64,000 nucleotides of DNA, from assembly GCA_025667525.1 (NCBI GenBank), contig CM046878.1, positions 394,634,974 through 394,698,973 on the forward strand, read 5' to 3'. The DNA is from Glebionis coronaria. Lineage: Eukaryota; Streptophyta; Magnoliopsida; Asterales; Asteraceae. Under the pieces are notes generated by a model that had not been told where the DNA came from, made no database searches, and saw only the letters and a program-made list of their open reading frames with translations. Shown here in pieces: positions 1-12,446 of this stretch. The position numbers and the translations under genes were made by a program. Each line of letters opens with the position of its first letter. The first letter of the stretch is position 1.

Positions 1-8
1 ATCCCACA

Positions 9-3000
9 ATGCTTGATCCCATCATTGATAATTCGACACCTTCGTTCACTCCATTTGAAGGAGGTGGTTTTACGTTGGAGGAATATGATGTTCCACGTAC
101 GTGTGACGAAGACCTCGATGACGATGAGGACTTCTCGATTATCAAAGATTTTCTAAACGATTTCCCATTTCCTCCGCCGGTGGAGGTTATGAGTATTGAG
201 CCTACATCTTCAATTGAGGAACCACCAACCCTCGAATTGAAAGATCTTCCTCCACACCTTGAATACGTATTCTTGGAAGGAGATGATAAGTTACCGGTTA
301 TTATTGCAAAGTATCTCTCCAATGACGAAAAAACCACACTTATCGATGTTCTAAAGACTCACAAGGGAGTAATTGCGTGGAAATTATGCGACATTAAGGG
401 GATCGATCCCAAGTTTTGTACACAAAATCTTAATGGAGGAGGACTACAAGCCGACAATTCAATGCCAATGTAGGGTAAACCCAAAAATTCACGACATCAT
501 CAAAAAGAAAGTTTTAAAACTACTAGACGCGGGAATGATTTACCCTATATCCGATAGCCCTTAGGTGAGTCCCATTCATTGTGTCCCTAAAAAGGGAGGG
601 ATGACCGTTGTGCCAAATGATGACAACGAGTTAATCCCCACTAGACTCGTGACCGATTGGAGGGTGTGCATTGACTATTGTAAGTTGAATGACACCACTC
701 GAAAAGACCACTTTCCCTTGCTCTTCATGGATCAAATGTTGGAGCGTCTTGCGGGAAATGACTTCTATTGTTTCTTAGATGGTTTTTCCGGTTACTTCCA
801 AATCCCCATCGATCCTCGTGATCAAGAAAAAACTAAGTTTACGTGTCCCTATGGAACGTTTTCCTATCGTAGAATGCCATTTGGACATTGCAATGCACCG
901 GGAACTTTCCAACGATGCATGATGGCTATTTTTCATTATATGATCGAGAAGACGATGGAAGTCTTCATGGATGAATTTTCCGTGTTTGGTAATTCGTTCA
1001 CCTCGTGCTTAGGAAACCTTGAGAGAATGTTAAGACATTGTGAGGAGACCAACTTAGTGCTTAATTGGGAAAAATGTCATTTTATGGTTAGAGAGGGGAT
1101 TGTCTTAGGGCACAAAGTTTCTAAAGCGGGGATTGAGGTAGACAAAGCTAAGATAGACGTCATCGCCAAATTACCTCATCCCAAAACCGTCAAGGGAGTT
1201 AGGAGTTTCCTAGGCCACGCGGGCTTTTATCGACGATTCATCAAGGATTTTTCAAAGATATCTCGACCTATTACACATCTCCTTGAAAAATATGCTCCTT
1301 TCGTTTTTAGCGAAGATTGTGTACGAGCCTTTGAAATCCTTAAGAGGAAACTTACCAAAACTCCCATTCTTGTTGCCCCATATTGGGACCTCCCCTTTGA
1401 GCTCATGTGTGATGCTAGTGACTATGCTATTGGGGCCGTTTTGGGGCAACGTCATGAAAAACACTTCTTGCCTATTCACTATGCTAGCAAGACGATGATC
1501 GAGGCTCAACTTAAGTATACCACAACCAAAAAGGAATTCCTTGCCGTGGTTTATGCATTTGAGAAATTTTGACCTTATCTCGTCTTGACAAAAAGCATAG
1601 TGTATATGGATCACTCGGCTATCAAGTATCTCATGGCTAAACAAGATGCAAAGTCGAGATTACTTCGTTGGATGCTCCTCCTACAAGAATTTGATGTCAC
1701 AATTCTTGACAAAAAAGGAGCCGAGAATCTAGCGGCCGATCATCTCTCTCGTTTGGAACATCCTCACCAAAGTGTTCTAGAGAATAAGGAAATCATTGAA
1801 TCATTCCCTCTCGAAACACTTGGTGTAGTGAATTCTACGAAAGACTTGTCCACCCCATGGTTTACGGACATCTCAAATTACCATGCGGGTAACTTCATCA
1901 TTAAGGGTATGACGACACAACAAAAGCGAAAATTCTTTCGTGGCGTCAAGTTCTACTTTTGGGACAACCCTTATCTATTTCAGACTTGTGCGGATTAAAT
2001 CATTCTACGTTGTGTGTTTGGCACCGAAGCCTCTAGTATCCTTAGAGCTTGCCGTGAGGGACCCATGGGTGGTCACCATGGTGCTAATCTCACGGCTAAG
2101 AAAGTTTTTGATGCCGGCTTCTTTTGGCCCACTATTTACTGAGACGCGCACGAACTTATCAAGTCATGTGACGCATGCCAACGTCATGGAAAGTCCTCAC
2201 AAAAGGATGAAATGCCTCAAAATATAATCCAAGTTTGTGAGATCTTTGACGTATGGGGCATTGACTTTATGGGACCGTTCCCATCGTCTCGTGGAAATAA
2301 ATACATCCTTGTGGCCGTTGACTACCTATCTAAGTGGCTTGAAGCTAAGGCTTTGCCCACGAACAATGCTCGTGTGGTAGTCAAGTTTTTGAAGCAACTA
2401 TTCTCTCGGTTTGGAACCCCTCGTGCTATCATAAGCGATCGTGGAACCCATTTTTGTAATGACCAATTTGAAAAGGCTCTTAAGAAATATGGGGTTACAC
2501 ATCGTCTTTCTACGGCTTATCACCCACAAACGAGTGGGCAAGTCGAGGTTTCAAACCGAGCATTGAAAAGGATCTTGGAAAGATCCATTGGAGAAAACCA
2601 ACAATCTTGGTCGGATAAGTTAGACGATGCTTTATGGGCCTTTCGTACTGCTTACAAGACACCCATTGGGTGCACTCCTTACAAGCTTGTGTATGGGAAG
2701 AATTACCATCTACCAATTGAACTTGAGCACAAAGCTTATTGGGCCCTAAAGCATGCTTACTTTGATTTGAGGACCGCGGGGGATCATAGGAAAATACAAT
2801 TGAATGAATTGGATGAATTACGTGATATTTCTTATGAAAGTTCATTGATTTATAAAGAAAAGACTAAAAAGTTTCACGATTCTAAAATTAAAAACCGGGT
2901 TTTTAATATTGGTGATCAAGTGTTGCTTTTTAACTCTCGTTTGAAAATATTTTCCGGAAAATTGAAATCCCGTTGGTCCGGTCCATTCACCGTCTCACAA

Positions 3001-3144
3001 GTTTATCCTTATGGGACCATCGAGCTAGCTCAAAATGATGGTCCTAACTTTAAGGTGAATGGACATAGGTTGAAGCACTACTTTGGTGGGGAAGTCCCTT
3101 CTTTAGACGACCTCGACCAAGTCACCTTCCCCAATGATAATTAG
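9..3144 (+). pseudogene. Athila-type pol (RT, RNase H, integrase), broken
   Basis: Reverse transcriptase, RNase H and integrase of a Ty3 element. An acidic linker (9-420) leads into RT. A 1-nt loss near 424 shifts the frame; from there one frame runs to 3144 with stops at 562-564 (TAG), 1570-1572 (TGA), 1996-1998 (TAA) and 2140-2142 (TGA). The RT active site reads VFMDEFSVFG at 961-990, so the second catalytic Asp is Glu. RNase H begins near 1400 (LMCDASDYAIGAVLG) and includes DHSAIKYL. Integrase has the zinc-finger half near 2140-2200 and the core from 2250 ([28 protein letters not shown]), and ends with a GPF-type tail ([19 protein letters not shown]). No chromodomain follows, as expected for Athila. 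Not functional. Confidence 0.9.
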
Positions 3145-4921
3145 TATTAAGGGGATCGAGTCGAGCTTATGACTCGGTAATCAAAAACGAGGTGCCTCGT
3201 GGGGAAGATCCCATGTTTATCCATGTACATATTATTGCTTTCTAATGTAGTAACGTGAGGGGATTTGTGCCCTTCCAACCTTTGCTCCGTGGTTGCTTGT
3301 GACTTGTGGCTATTAGGTCATCATCATCTTCACGATTCAAGCCTCTCGTGTTCGTTTTACGTGAGACTCGATCGTTTGCTTTGAAAGAATTCTCAATATC
3401 CACATGATGTATCCTTTGATGTTCTAACCTTAGGTTTTTAGCACACTTCAGAAACGGCTATTAATTCTATGGTTCCACCCTTTCCATGCTAGATTAAGCA
3501 TTCGACTACGTCTCTAGTATGGGGGTATCCTACCCTTAGACTCGAAACACTGAGGACAATGTTTAGCTTTAGTATGGGGGTTGAATAGATACTTGCCTTG
3601 CTTACGCCTTCATGCACTCCAAAATTTTTGTTTTTGTCCATCTTTTCGTTGCAAAATAAGGCTAAAAATGGCCAAATTTTAAATTTTTCTCATGTTCTTA
3701 TAAGTGTTTGGTGACACGAATGTAGATTTTCCGATGGCGAGAATAAGAGTACTTTTTGACTTGACCGTGCGTGTAGAGCACTTAGCTTCGATTCCTTAAC
3801 TTTTTAGGCTGTCTCTTAAATGGGGACGAGAAATGATCGCGTTAATTATATTTTACTATGCTAAACGTAGAGTATTCGTATTCTTTCAAAAACTCATGTG
3901 TCCTAATTGTTTGCTTATTCTCCCTTTGCTTGTATATAAATTTTGCTAATAAGTATTAACTTAGCGGTTTAGTCTTAATTGTTTGTTCCAAGATTTTTCT
4001 AGTAGCTTCCATGTAATTAAATTAGGAAAACATTTGAGAATCGCCAGCGTCACGGTTTTGAAGTATTGGCAACCTGAATAATCGAAAGCTTCTACCCAAT
4101 AACAAGATTTCAAGTGCTCACCTAAATCAAGCAAACAATTTGAAGCTCACAAGGCCGAAAATATTATGCAAAATTGAAAGTGAATCAAGCCTTAATCTTT
4201 TAAGTTTTAAAGATCCAAAATTCGCTTTTAGCGTGAGGATATACGTCTTTGGCCATAATAAACACATCATGACGAGGTTAAATAAAAGGCAAGGCAAGAC
4301 CGATCCCAAAATGTGAAGGTAAACCTATGATAATAAGGCCCATCCAGTAGGGGGTGTATAAAAGTCTTGGTAATAAGTCTCATGTTCAAAACCGTTCTAA
4401 AACCGTGTTTATCGAATCTCACTTGTTAACTTAATTTTTTGACATCGTTGTCTATTAGGGGAGGATATTAATTTGATGGTTTTGATTGCACTGTTTCGTT
4501 TCTATTTTTGGACCTTAATCTCTATCATAGCATAAGTCAAACAATGTATCATCATGGTCATTCAAAGACCAAATAAAATATAAGAGATACAAATTAGGAA
4601 TAATGGGAGTCTAAGTACGTGATTAGAGCATATGAGTAGTGTTAGCATTACTAACTTATAATGACAATGATCTCGTTACACGCTTAGCATGGAATTGGGT
4701 GAAAATCGAGGACGATGAATTTATCTCTATGAGGCACTCACATGTTCTTATTCTATGAACCTAAACGTCCCATTTTCCGATGAAAATCATACATTATGTC
4801 TAAAACACAAAGTAGAATTAGTATAGCAAGTTTACCTTTCAATAAAAGTGCATAAAAATGAATTTTGGAGATGCTTAGATACTATATTCTAGCATTGCGT
4901 GAGGGCACGACAATGGTTTAG
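3145..4921 (+). other. Athila-1 3' non-coding region, no ORF
   Basis: No convincing gene is present. The stretch holds conserved Athila non-coding marks: a short text after pol shared with Athila-2 (GGTAATCAAAAA near 3178), a hairpin-like CACTGAGGACAATGT near 3549, and purine tracts reading AGTATGGGGG near 3518 and 3572. Positions 4565-4680 are similar to 33150-33260 in Athila-2, showing the two elements are related outside pol. An env-like ORF, which some Athila elements have here, is not visible. Confidence 0.6.
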
Positions 4922-4931
4922 TATGGGGGAG
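4922..4931 (+). other. Polypurine tract of Athila-1
   Basis: TATGGGGGAG lies directly before TGATGAG, the presumed start of the 3' LTR. Athila-2 has the equivalent AGTGTAGGGGA just before its 3' LTR start TGATAGG. Confidence 0.6.
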
Positions 4932-5874
4932 TGATGAGATGGCTTTTATACATGATCTCATTGTTCTTTTTGGGCTTTAAATGTACAAAACATCATCAAA
5001 AAGACCATATATATGCTTGTATTTGTTCAATGTGTATATTAGGTACGGATATTGAGAAAATGACAAAAGATCACAAAGAACAAGCAAAAACGAACACGGG
5101 AAACGAAGCCGCACAAAGAACCAAGCCCTAATGAAGATTTCCCAAAAAAACCCTTGAAGAATTGAAGATTATGCAAGAAGGGTCCTCCAATATTCAAGAA
5201 TTGACACTTTAAACCCTTGTATAATCATAATTACAAGTTTGGTCCTTAAAAGTTGTCAAATTGCAAAAAGGACCCTCCACTTTGAAGAATTGGCAAAAAT
5301 GGTCCCTCATAAATCATGACTTGTCAATATTAGTCCTCCAAAAAGTCAATCACACAAGTCAAGACCATAATCTATGAAGAAAATGCCAAAACAGCCCTTC
5401 AAGAATCATCAAATGGTAAGAAATACCCCTGAAGATACTTTGGAAAAGTATTTGGGGTAAAAGTGTGAAAATGGAAACTTGACTAACAAAGGAAATACGT
5501 TTTAGGCTTTATAAACTTCAAGTGAAAGAAAGAAAGAAAGTGGGAGACCAAACATGGCAGACAACCATACTTACCTTAACCAACCAGCCTTTGCCACCTC
5601 ACCCCACACACCACCACAGCCAATCACAACACCCTATTCATCCACATCACTTCCCACTAACCACCGGTTTTAACTAACTTGTTTAATTAAGTTTAAACAC
5701 GCGGTTAACACCTTTTTGAATATTAAACAAGATCAAACCACACTGTTTATATTAACAACATGAATTAGGTTTTTTCTAATCATGATGAATTAAGCCCTAA
5801 TTACCTCCAGAATCTTGATTAAGGTTATAACAAACATAACCCAAACCTTAAACCAAGTGCCACATCACCCTATT
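4932..5874 (+). repeat. Athila-1 3' LTR, first segment (U3)
   Basis: The segment starts TGATGAG right after the purine tract and runs to the Tekay insertion point. It has no gene. U3-like sequence with repeated phrases on 'ggtcctcc..' and 'caaaaaggaccctcc' fills 5150-5350. The LTR apparently resumes at 25108 after the Tekay element, since the 5-bp TSD CTATT links both sides. The left LTR is outside the window, so the LTR limits cannot be confirmed by comparison. Confidence 0.55.
5870..5874. repeat. TSD CTATT (left) of the Tekay element
   Basis: CTATT here matches CTATT at 25103-25107 exactly, flanking LTR ends TGTAAA and TGTTACA. Confidence 0.9.
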
Positions 5875-8741
5875 TGTAAAACCCGCATGCTTTTACCATG
5901 CATAGTACCCTTAGGATCGTACGTACTAGTTAAAAAACTTTCCTAATATAGCATAATTATGATTACGTGTTAGGAGTTTACGTATTACGTACGTGTTAGA
6001 ACACGATAAGTATTTTATATGCACGATCACGTAATAATTATTTAGCAATAATTAATCACGAACATGCGATCACTAAATCACGATCGTAATTAAAACACGA
6101 GCTATTATTAATTACGTATATATATTTGTTACGAGCGTAATTAAATATATTAGATTACGGTATTTACGTAACGAGAACATTTACAACACGAACATAATTA
6201 AACACAAACGAGTAACTAAATAACGAGACACGAAAGGAGGTACGGAAACCCCATGGGGGGTCCCTACCCGCGGCCAAACAAGAGTAATGGGCCAAGCCCA
6301 TTACCAATTTTTACTAAAAGAGGGTTAATTAGTTTTTACTACTCAAAATTACTTTATAGAAGATTTCAAGAAAAAAACCTAAAACCCTCTCTTTCTCCTC
6401 TCTTTGTGCCGCCACCCATAATCACCAAACAAGGTGATTCCTTGATCTTGGATCTAGAAGATTTGTTGTTTGTTCGTGTTTGTTCTTCATTCCCTTGATC
6501 CACGAATACGGTAAAACCTTTTTAAACCTTTTCTTTTAATTTAATCTTTTTATTAATTATGAACATGTGATGTTTTTATAAAAACACATTAATTAAACAT
6601 AGATCTAACATGTTTTGATGATTAATTATATCAAAGGGTAGATTAAGGGGTGTTTTGTTTTGGGCCGCAGGCTGCAACCAACCCCAAGGGGGTTTCGGTT
6701 TGCTTAGCCGACACCACCAAGACCATATGGTCTTGGTTGGTGCGTGTGGGTCCCACGGCAGCAAGGGGTACCCCGATTTGGTTCGGGGTACAGTGTCGAT
6801 TCATGTCCGGTTCATGTTTTTAAGCTTAGATCCGGATCATGGTTATGTTAGTTTTTTTTATGTTATGAACTTATGTTAAAAATAAATTAATAATGATGTA
6901 ATTAATTTAATAACATGACTTAGGTTAATTAATTATAAATGATCATGAAATTATTTTAACCTAAGTATTAATATTTAAGACCTATAATTAATTAATTATT
7001 TTAAAAACCATGGATATAATTAATTAATTAACATGACTTAGGTTATATTATTAATATTTAATAATACACATTTTAACCTAAGTATTTAATATATTTAATT
7101 AAAACATGTTATACTTTAATTAAATATTATAACCTATAGTTTAATTAAATTACATGAAATAATTATTAAACTATACAATATATCATATGACTTAGAAAAT
7201 AATCATGAAAACACTTAGGCTTATTTACTTAGCTTATTTAACCAGCTTATTTCTAATTATGGAAACTTTCTATTTTTAGAAACTTAATTAAATAAGGCAG
7301 CTAATTTATTTATAGAAACCAGCTATTTTTAAAAACTTATTTATTTAAGGAAGCTAATCTATTTATGGAAACTTATTTAATTAAGGCAGCTAATCTATTT
7401 ATGGAAACTTTCTATTTTGGAAACTTTCTATTTTTGGAAACTTTCTATTTTTGGAAACTTTCTATTTTAGGAAACCTGCTATTTTTGGAAAGTTACTTAT
7501 TATTACACAGTAAGTATAATAACACATGAAATATCAGAAATACTTAATTAGAATGAACAGAATATAAGATTTAACACAGTTTAAGGCTTTAAACAGTAAA
7601 ACATAGTAAGAACATATAAAATATGCTAAGACATGACATAAAACCAGCTATGTATTTAGTAAGCAGATACTTATTTCATGTACGTATTTATGTAGCACTA
7701 GTGTTTCGGAAGTAGGATTCTCGCAGTTCATCGTTCTTGTTCACTGGACATAAGGTACGGATTCCCGTCCTTTCAGTATGGACATTCTTTCCTTATTAGG
7801 ATTTCCCCGTATGCAGCCAACTGTTTTCCCGTAGTATAAGTATGAGTTTGATTGCTTATGTTTAAATATGATTACATATAGCCATATACATGCATGACCA
7901 GTTTCACCTAGTTATGGAGGTACCATAACCATAACATTAGAGGCACTGGTGTTATGACTTCACCACGGCGGAGTGATTGCTCGTGGCGTCCCTTCAGCTT
8001 TTGGCCATTTATTTATATTTATCATGTGGGGCGTATGGGTGCATCCTAGTTACACGTTTTTATTCAGGATTACATGGTGAATGTGGTGTGTGCCTTGCAT
8101 CCTTCACAAGGAGCTGATCCCTCCTACCCATAAAAACCAGTATATTAAATTAGAGGCAGCCCCTCTAATTTGCATGATGAGGTCACCCCTCCAATTATTC
8201 ATGCACGGTGGATTTTCATGACCTATATTGGCTAATGGTAAAATATGACAAACATTTTTTATAAGATAAACATAAGACTTTCAAACTATTAAACTAGTTT
8301 TATTGAGACTTAACCAGGTTACTCGGGACTTAGTTTTCTTCCGCTGTTATTATGTTATATGCTTATCCTATTCATGCTTTATTGTACATCCGTGCACTGA
8401 GCGTATTGCTCAGCCGTTTTCCTTTTCTATGTTCCCCAAACGGCAAGTACTCAGGGACGCTCGTAGACACTAAGAGTACGTGCATATGGACTAGAAGCTG
8501 TCTAGCCTTCTTTACATTATGCATTTCCTTTCTTTATGATACTTATGCTTTGGACATTGTTTAGTCCTTTTCCTTTACTATACTATGTTTGTGTGTGATG
8601 AGCTTTACTTTTGGACTACCGATGTTTGATTTCGGTATTTTCCTTTATATGGTCAAGTAATGTTTAGACATTTTACCTTGTATGCTTTGATGACACGCCA
8701 TAATTACTGTGATATTTCCATTTCCAAAATGGGGTGTTACA
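5875..8741 (+). repeat. Tekay 5' LTR
   Basis: Starts TGTAAAACCC and ends GGGGTGTTACA. A weak TATA-like TTTATAGA lies at 6353-6360, followed by CT-rich leader-like sequence (6380-6440). A 22-bp perfect palindrome lies at 6716-6737, and AT-rich repeats with a unit like CTATTTTTGGAAACTTT at 7255-7490. A GT splice-donor-like ACG|GTAAAAC occurs near 6510. Short ORFs inside the LTR (6253-6498, 6655-6879) have no recognisable product and are not called as genes. Confidence 0.93.
6716..6737. repeat. 22-bp perfect palindrome in the Tekay LTR
   Basis: Centred on CCATATGG with arms ACCAAGA/TCTTGGT. It is retained in the 3' LTR at 23105-23126. It could form a hairpin in the transcript or be a protein site. 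Confidence 0.7.
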
Positions 8742-8889
8742 ATTATGGTATCAGAGCCAAGGCTTCGACCTGTAGGCTCTCAAATATGACCTGTGATTAG
8801 TGGGTAGTCACTACGGTCTTCCTAGAACTGACAGTTGTTTTCATGCATTCATCATTTTTAAGCATACATATACATGTCATTGTTACAGG
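8742..8889 (+). other. Tekay leader with PBS (tRNA-Met initiator), left part
   Basis: TGGTATCAGAGC at 8746-8757 is the classic PBS for initiator tRNA-Met, four bases after the LTR end. The leader resumes at 17076 after the nested element. Confidence 0.9.
8885..8889. repeat. TSD ACAGG (left) of the nested Sirevirus-like element
   Basis: ACAGG is repeated exactly at 17071-17075 after the 3' LTR. Confidence 0.92.
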
Positions 8890-9426
8890 TGTTGGGAATA
8901 AATTATGAGTCAGTTCACTAGACGCTGATAAGAAGAATTCAAGCACTGATAAGATGACATTGGACGCTGACAGCCAAGCGTTGACATTTGAAGAAGTCAA
9001 CGCTGACAGCCTTGAAGATTAGCACTGATGGAATATATCTTCATACGAATCTTTTTGTTTATTTGTTTCTTTATTTGTGTATGGTAAAGATAAGCTCGAC
9101 ATTGTATTTTCCATTATTATCTTTACCTAGAATAGTTGATTCGTAGCTTATTGTACAAGACTTCTTAATCTATAAAAGAAGATCTTTTAGGTTAATGTTA
9201 ATTATCAGTTATCATAAGTTTTCACAAGTTAAACCTCTTTCATTGTAATCAAGTTCGATCATTCTAATACAAGTGAAAGTTTGTTTAACATCTTTGTGTT
9301 TTAGATTAAGTGTTAATTCCGCATAACACTTAGTTACTTTATTCATAAGCAAAGGTTTCTCTACGTGTATTACTTGATCTAATCTCGTATACACAAAGCT
9401 TAATCGATCTAAGTTTGGGATCAACA
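8890..9426 (+). repeat. Sirevirus-like 5' LTR
   Basis: 537 bp, starts TGTTGGGAATAA and ends GGGATCAACA. The first 140 bp carry several copies of the CGCTGA/CGTTGA motif (8926-9030). A TATA box TATAAAAG at 9171-9178 marks the likely promoter. Confidence 0.95.
9171..9178 (+). promoter_or_regulatory. TATA box of the Sirevirus-like 5' LTR
   Basis: TCTATAAAAG context, with about 250 bp of R/U5 downstream; repeated at 16815-16822 in the 3' LTR. Confidence 0.7.
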
Positions 9427-9428
9427 AG

Positions 9429-9440
9429 TGGTATCAGAGC
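9429..9440 (+). other. Primer-binding site, tRNA-Met initiator
   Basis: TGGTATCAGAGC two bases after the 5' LTR end, followed by TTGTTGAG. Confidence 0.9.
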
Positions 9441-9532
9441 TTGTTGAGAAACTTTTGATCTTTAAGTAACGCAAGAACCCTAAAACACCAAAAACCCTAA
9501 AACCCTAAAATTCTCAAAACCCTAAAAACATC

Positions 9533-12446
9533 ATGTCTGGCACAGACCAACCTCCTGCTCCTGTTTTGCTACAAAACAACACCACAAACCCTAGTATCAA
9601 AATTCCCATGTTTGATGCCAGGAACTTCGAGCTTTGGAAGTCTAATTTTGAGCAATATGTAGCCATCCATGACTACACTCTTTGGGAGATTGTTGAATAT
9701 GGGAACACATTCAACAAAGCTCAAAAGATTGCTAATGCTATTGCCACAAGGATAGCTGTTCCTAATTGTCCTGAAGCTGATAAGAAGGAAAAGCCTGAGG
9801 ATGGAAGAGCTGTATCTGCTGAAGATATAGCCAAGAAAAGGGTGGACATGAAAATTTTGAACATCATGAAACATGCCTTAGGTCATGAGAATCAGCACAA
9901 GTACAAACGCTTTGAGTCTGCAAAAGAGCTTTGGGAAGCTCTTGAAGTAGCACATGGTGGCAATGCTGACACAAAAGAAGAAAAGAAGAAGCAACTCATG
10001 CATGAGTATGCTGTCTTTAAGGCTCAACCCAATGAGAATCTCAGCAGTGTGAGAAGTAGACTGCTTGATATTACAAGTCAACTTTCCTTCATGGGAACAC
10101 AGATTGATGACCCTGACTTGAATGCTACTTTTCTCAAAAGTCTTGGTGATGTATGGAAGATTGAGGCAAGATCCATTCTTGTCAATAACACCCACAAGAC
10201 CTCTAGGTTTGATGACATCTTCAACAAACTAAGACTGTTGGAGAATGAATGGCTTTTGGAGAGTGATAATAAATCTTCCAGTAGCAACATGGCCTTCTTC
10301 TCACAAAGTGAAGGTCAATTTGATTCCATGAACTCCTATGGACATCCAGTCACTGGATCTCAATGTGTCAACGCTGGATCACATCCTATCAGCGCTTGGA
10401 ACACAGTCTGTCAGCGCTGGATCATATCCTGTCAACGCTTCATACTCAAGCGTTGACACTCACAACTTTGGCGCTGATAGAATTAAACCTGCTGGTTTAG
10501 ACCTAGATACTGTGTGTGCATTCATTGCTTCTTTGCCCAGTGATTCAAGGATTACATATGAAGATCTTGAGCAGATAAGTGATGAGCAATTGGAAGAGAT
10601 GGACATCAAGTGGACTATGGCTCTTGTAAGTTTAAGAGCAAACAGGTTTAATAAAAGGTTCAAGAAGAAGATGACCTTTGATGCTAAGGATGTTGCTGGA
10701 TTTGACAAATCCAAAGTTGAGTGCTACAATTGTCATCGGATGGGGCACTTTATGAGGGAATGTAGATCTCCAAGAAGATCTGATGCTGGTAAGCCTTCAA
10801 GCCAAATTGTTAAGAGCCAAGATTCCAAGGCCATGGTAGTTGTTCAACAAATTGATGGTGTTGGAGGATGGGACTGGAGCTGGAACTTTTTGGCTAAGGA
10901 TGAGGAAGAGGACAGAGCTTTGGTTGCTGAAGTTAAAGAAGAGCATGTTGAATATGCTCTCATGGCACACTCCTCCTCTTCATCAGATAATGAGGTATAT
11001 GATGATGCTTTCTGTTCTAAGGGTTGTCGTTTAAATACTGAAAAACTAAATCAAGAGATAGTAAAATTATTAGATGAGGCAAGTGCTGAAAGATGCAAAG
11101 TATCTAATTATCAAATTGCTCTCACCCAAACAGAAAAGACAGTAGCTGAGTATAAGAAAATAGAGTTTGATTTAAAGGATAAAATAAATATCTTAAAACA
11201 TGAGTTACATCAAAGTAAAGATATTCAAGATATCACAAACAGGGTTAATCTTGATTTGATAGCTAAGCTAGATGAGGCTAACAAAAATAAAGATAATGTG
11301 AGTCTTAAAATCCAGAGATTTGATAAGGCCACACAAACCCTAGGAGAGTGTGTTAGCAAACAAAGAGACTCTAAGGACATGAGTGGGATTGGGATGAAAG
11401 ATTATACTGGTGTTCCACCACCAGCTGGGGATTTCTATGGTGTCCAATCAAAGGACTTATCTTGGACTGGCTTGCCAGAACTCCAAGAGAAGGAATTCAT
11501 TCCTCCACCTAGAGTGACTTCCCCAGTTGAAGAATATAAACAAAAACTGACTGACCTAGATGAGTGGAAGAAAGCTAACCACACTTTGTTTGTTAAGGGA
11601 GGGTTGTTGTGTGAAAGTCCAAATGAGCCCACACCAATCACGAGCCATGATCCTACACCTATTAAAATCACACACCCAACCACTGGCAAAGCTGTTGACC
11701 TTGGCTCACAAACTGTTAGAAAACCTAGTGTTAAGTATGCAGAGATGTATAGGAATACTAGGTCACCAAAAAGCCAAGTTAGTAACCATGGAACAGGCTT
11801 CTTTGCTTCTAGACCTAAGACTATGTCTAGAAAAGCCTGTTATACATGTGGTAGCTTTTCACATTTGGCATACAAATGTGTCAACGCTTCCAATGTCAAC
11901 GCTGATAGGAACCATTTCAGCGCTGACAAAAGTCAACATAGGTCAAACATTGTCAGACCCAATACCTTTGTGAACAAAATTTCACAAGTTGTTAGACCAG
12001 CCCCATTCTTTTCTAGAGGGTCTAACACACATGGCCTAAGACCTTTCCAAAAGTCAAACACTTGGTCCAATAAGCAATGGGTTCATGTAGCAAACCCTAG
12101 GTTCAACGCTGATAAAGGCAATCGGGGCGCTGACAAGAACAATTTCAGCGCTGACAGACACACTGCCAAACCTAGGTATTTGCAACCACAGGGAAATGGG
12201 TCTAAAGCTTCTACTAGCTTAACATGGAGACCAAAACAAGACCAAAACCCTAATTCTACTGGTCTTTCTATGACATGCAACAGGTTTCATTATATTTCAA
12301 AGGTCATGTCAAGACCAATTGGGGTTAACTGGGCATTTCATCCAAAAAGGGATGAAAATGGGGTTGTTATGAGAACCAAGTCTGTTCTTGTTGAACAACC
12401 AGATGAATCCAAGTCTTCCAAGGCTTGGGTTCCCAAAGAAAACTAA
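9533..12446 (+). pseudogene. Sirevirus-like Gag, one frameshift, ends before protease
   Basis: Capsid protein of a Ty1 element. The first part (9533-10400) has the gag fold typical of copia elements (KIPMFDARNFELWKSNFEQY, LWEALEVAHGG). The frame shifts at about 10396, where a motif copy reads AGCGCTTGG with one extra T; the other frame then runs to 12446. It includes zinc knuckle CYNCHRMGHFMREC at 10722-10764, a long charged coiled-coil-like stretch (11030-11340), a second knuckle CYTCGSFSHLAYKC at 11838-11879, and peptide repeats of type NADK/GADK/SADR. This layout matches the N-terminal part of Asteraceae Sirevirus gag-pol. It stops just where the protease would begin. ATG at 9533 follows the PBS by about 90 bp. 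Confidence 0.85.

Larger units (their letters stand above)
1..4931 (+). mobile_element. Athila-1: decayed Ty3/gypsy (Athila lineage) element, internal part
   Basis: This is the internal region of an LTR retrotransposon whose 5' half lies left of the window. It holds RT, RNase H and integrase in order on the plus strand, then about 1.8 kb of non-coding DNA and a purine tract at 4922-4931. The wording of the pol (LLDAGMIYPISDS, VPKKGGMTVV, VVYAFEKF) is typical of the Athila lineage. The reading frame is broken by one frameshift and four stops, so the copy is dead. It is the oldest layer of the nest, because the Tekay element and probably Athila-2 sit in its 3' LTR. Confidence 0.85.

Noticed and set aside
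6253..6879. Short ORFs in the Tekay LTR (81 and 74 aa)
   Set aside because: They lie in LTR sequence, have no domain, and changes between the two LTR copies do not respect the frame (for example, the 81-aa ORF is not kept in the 3' LTR).
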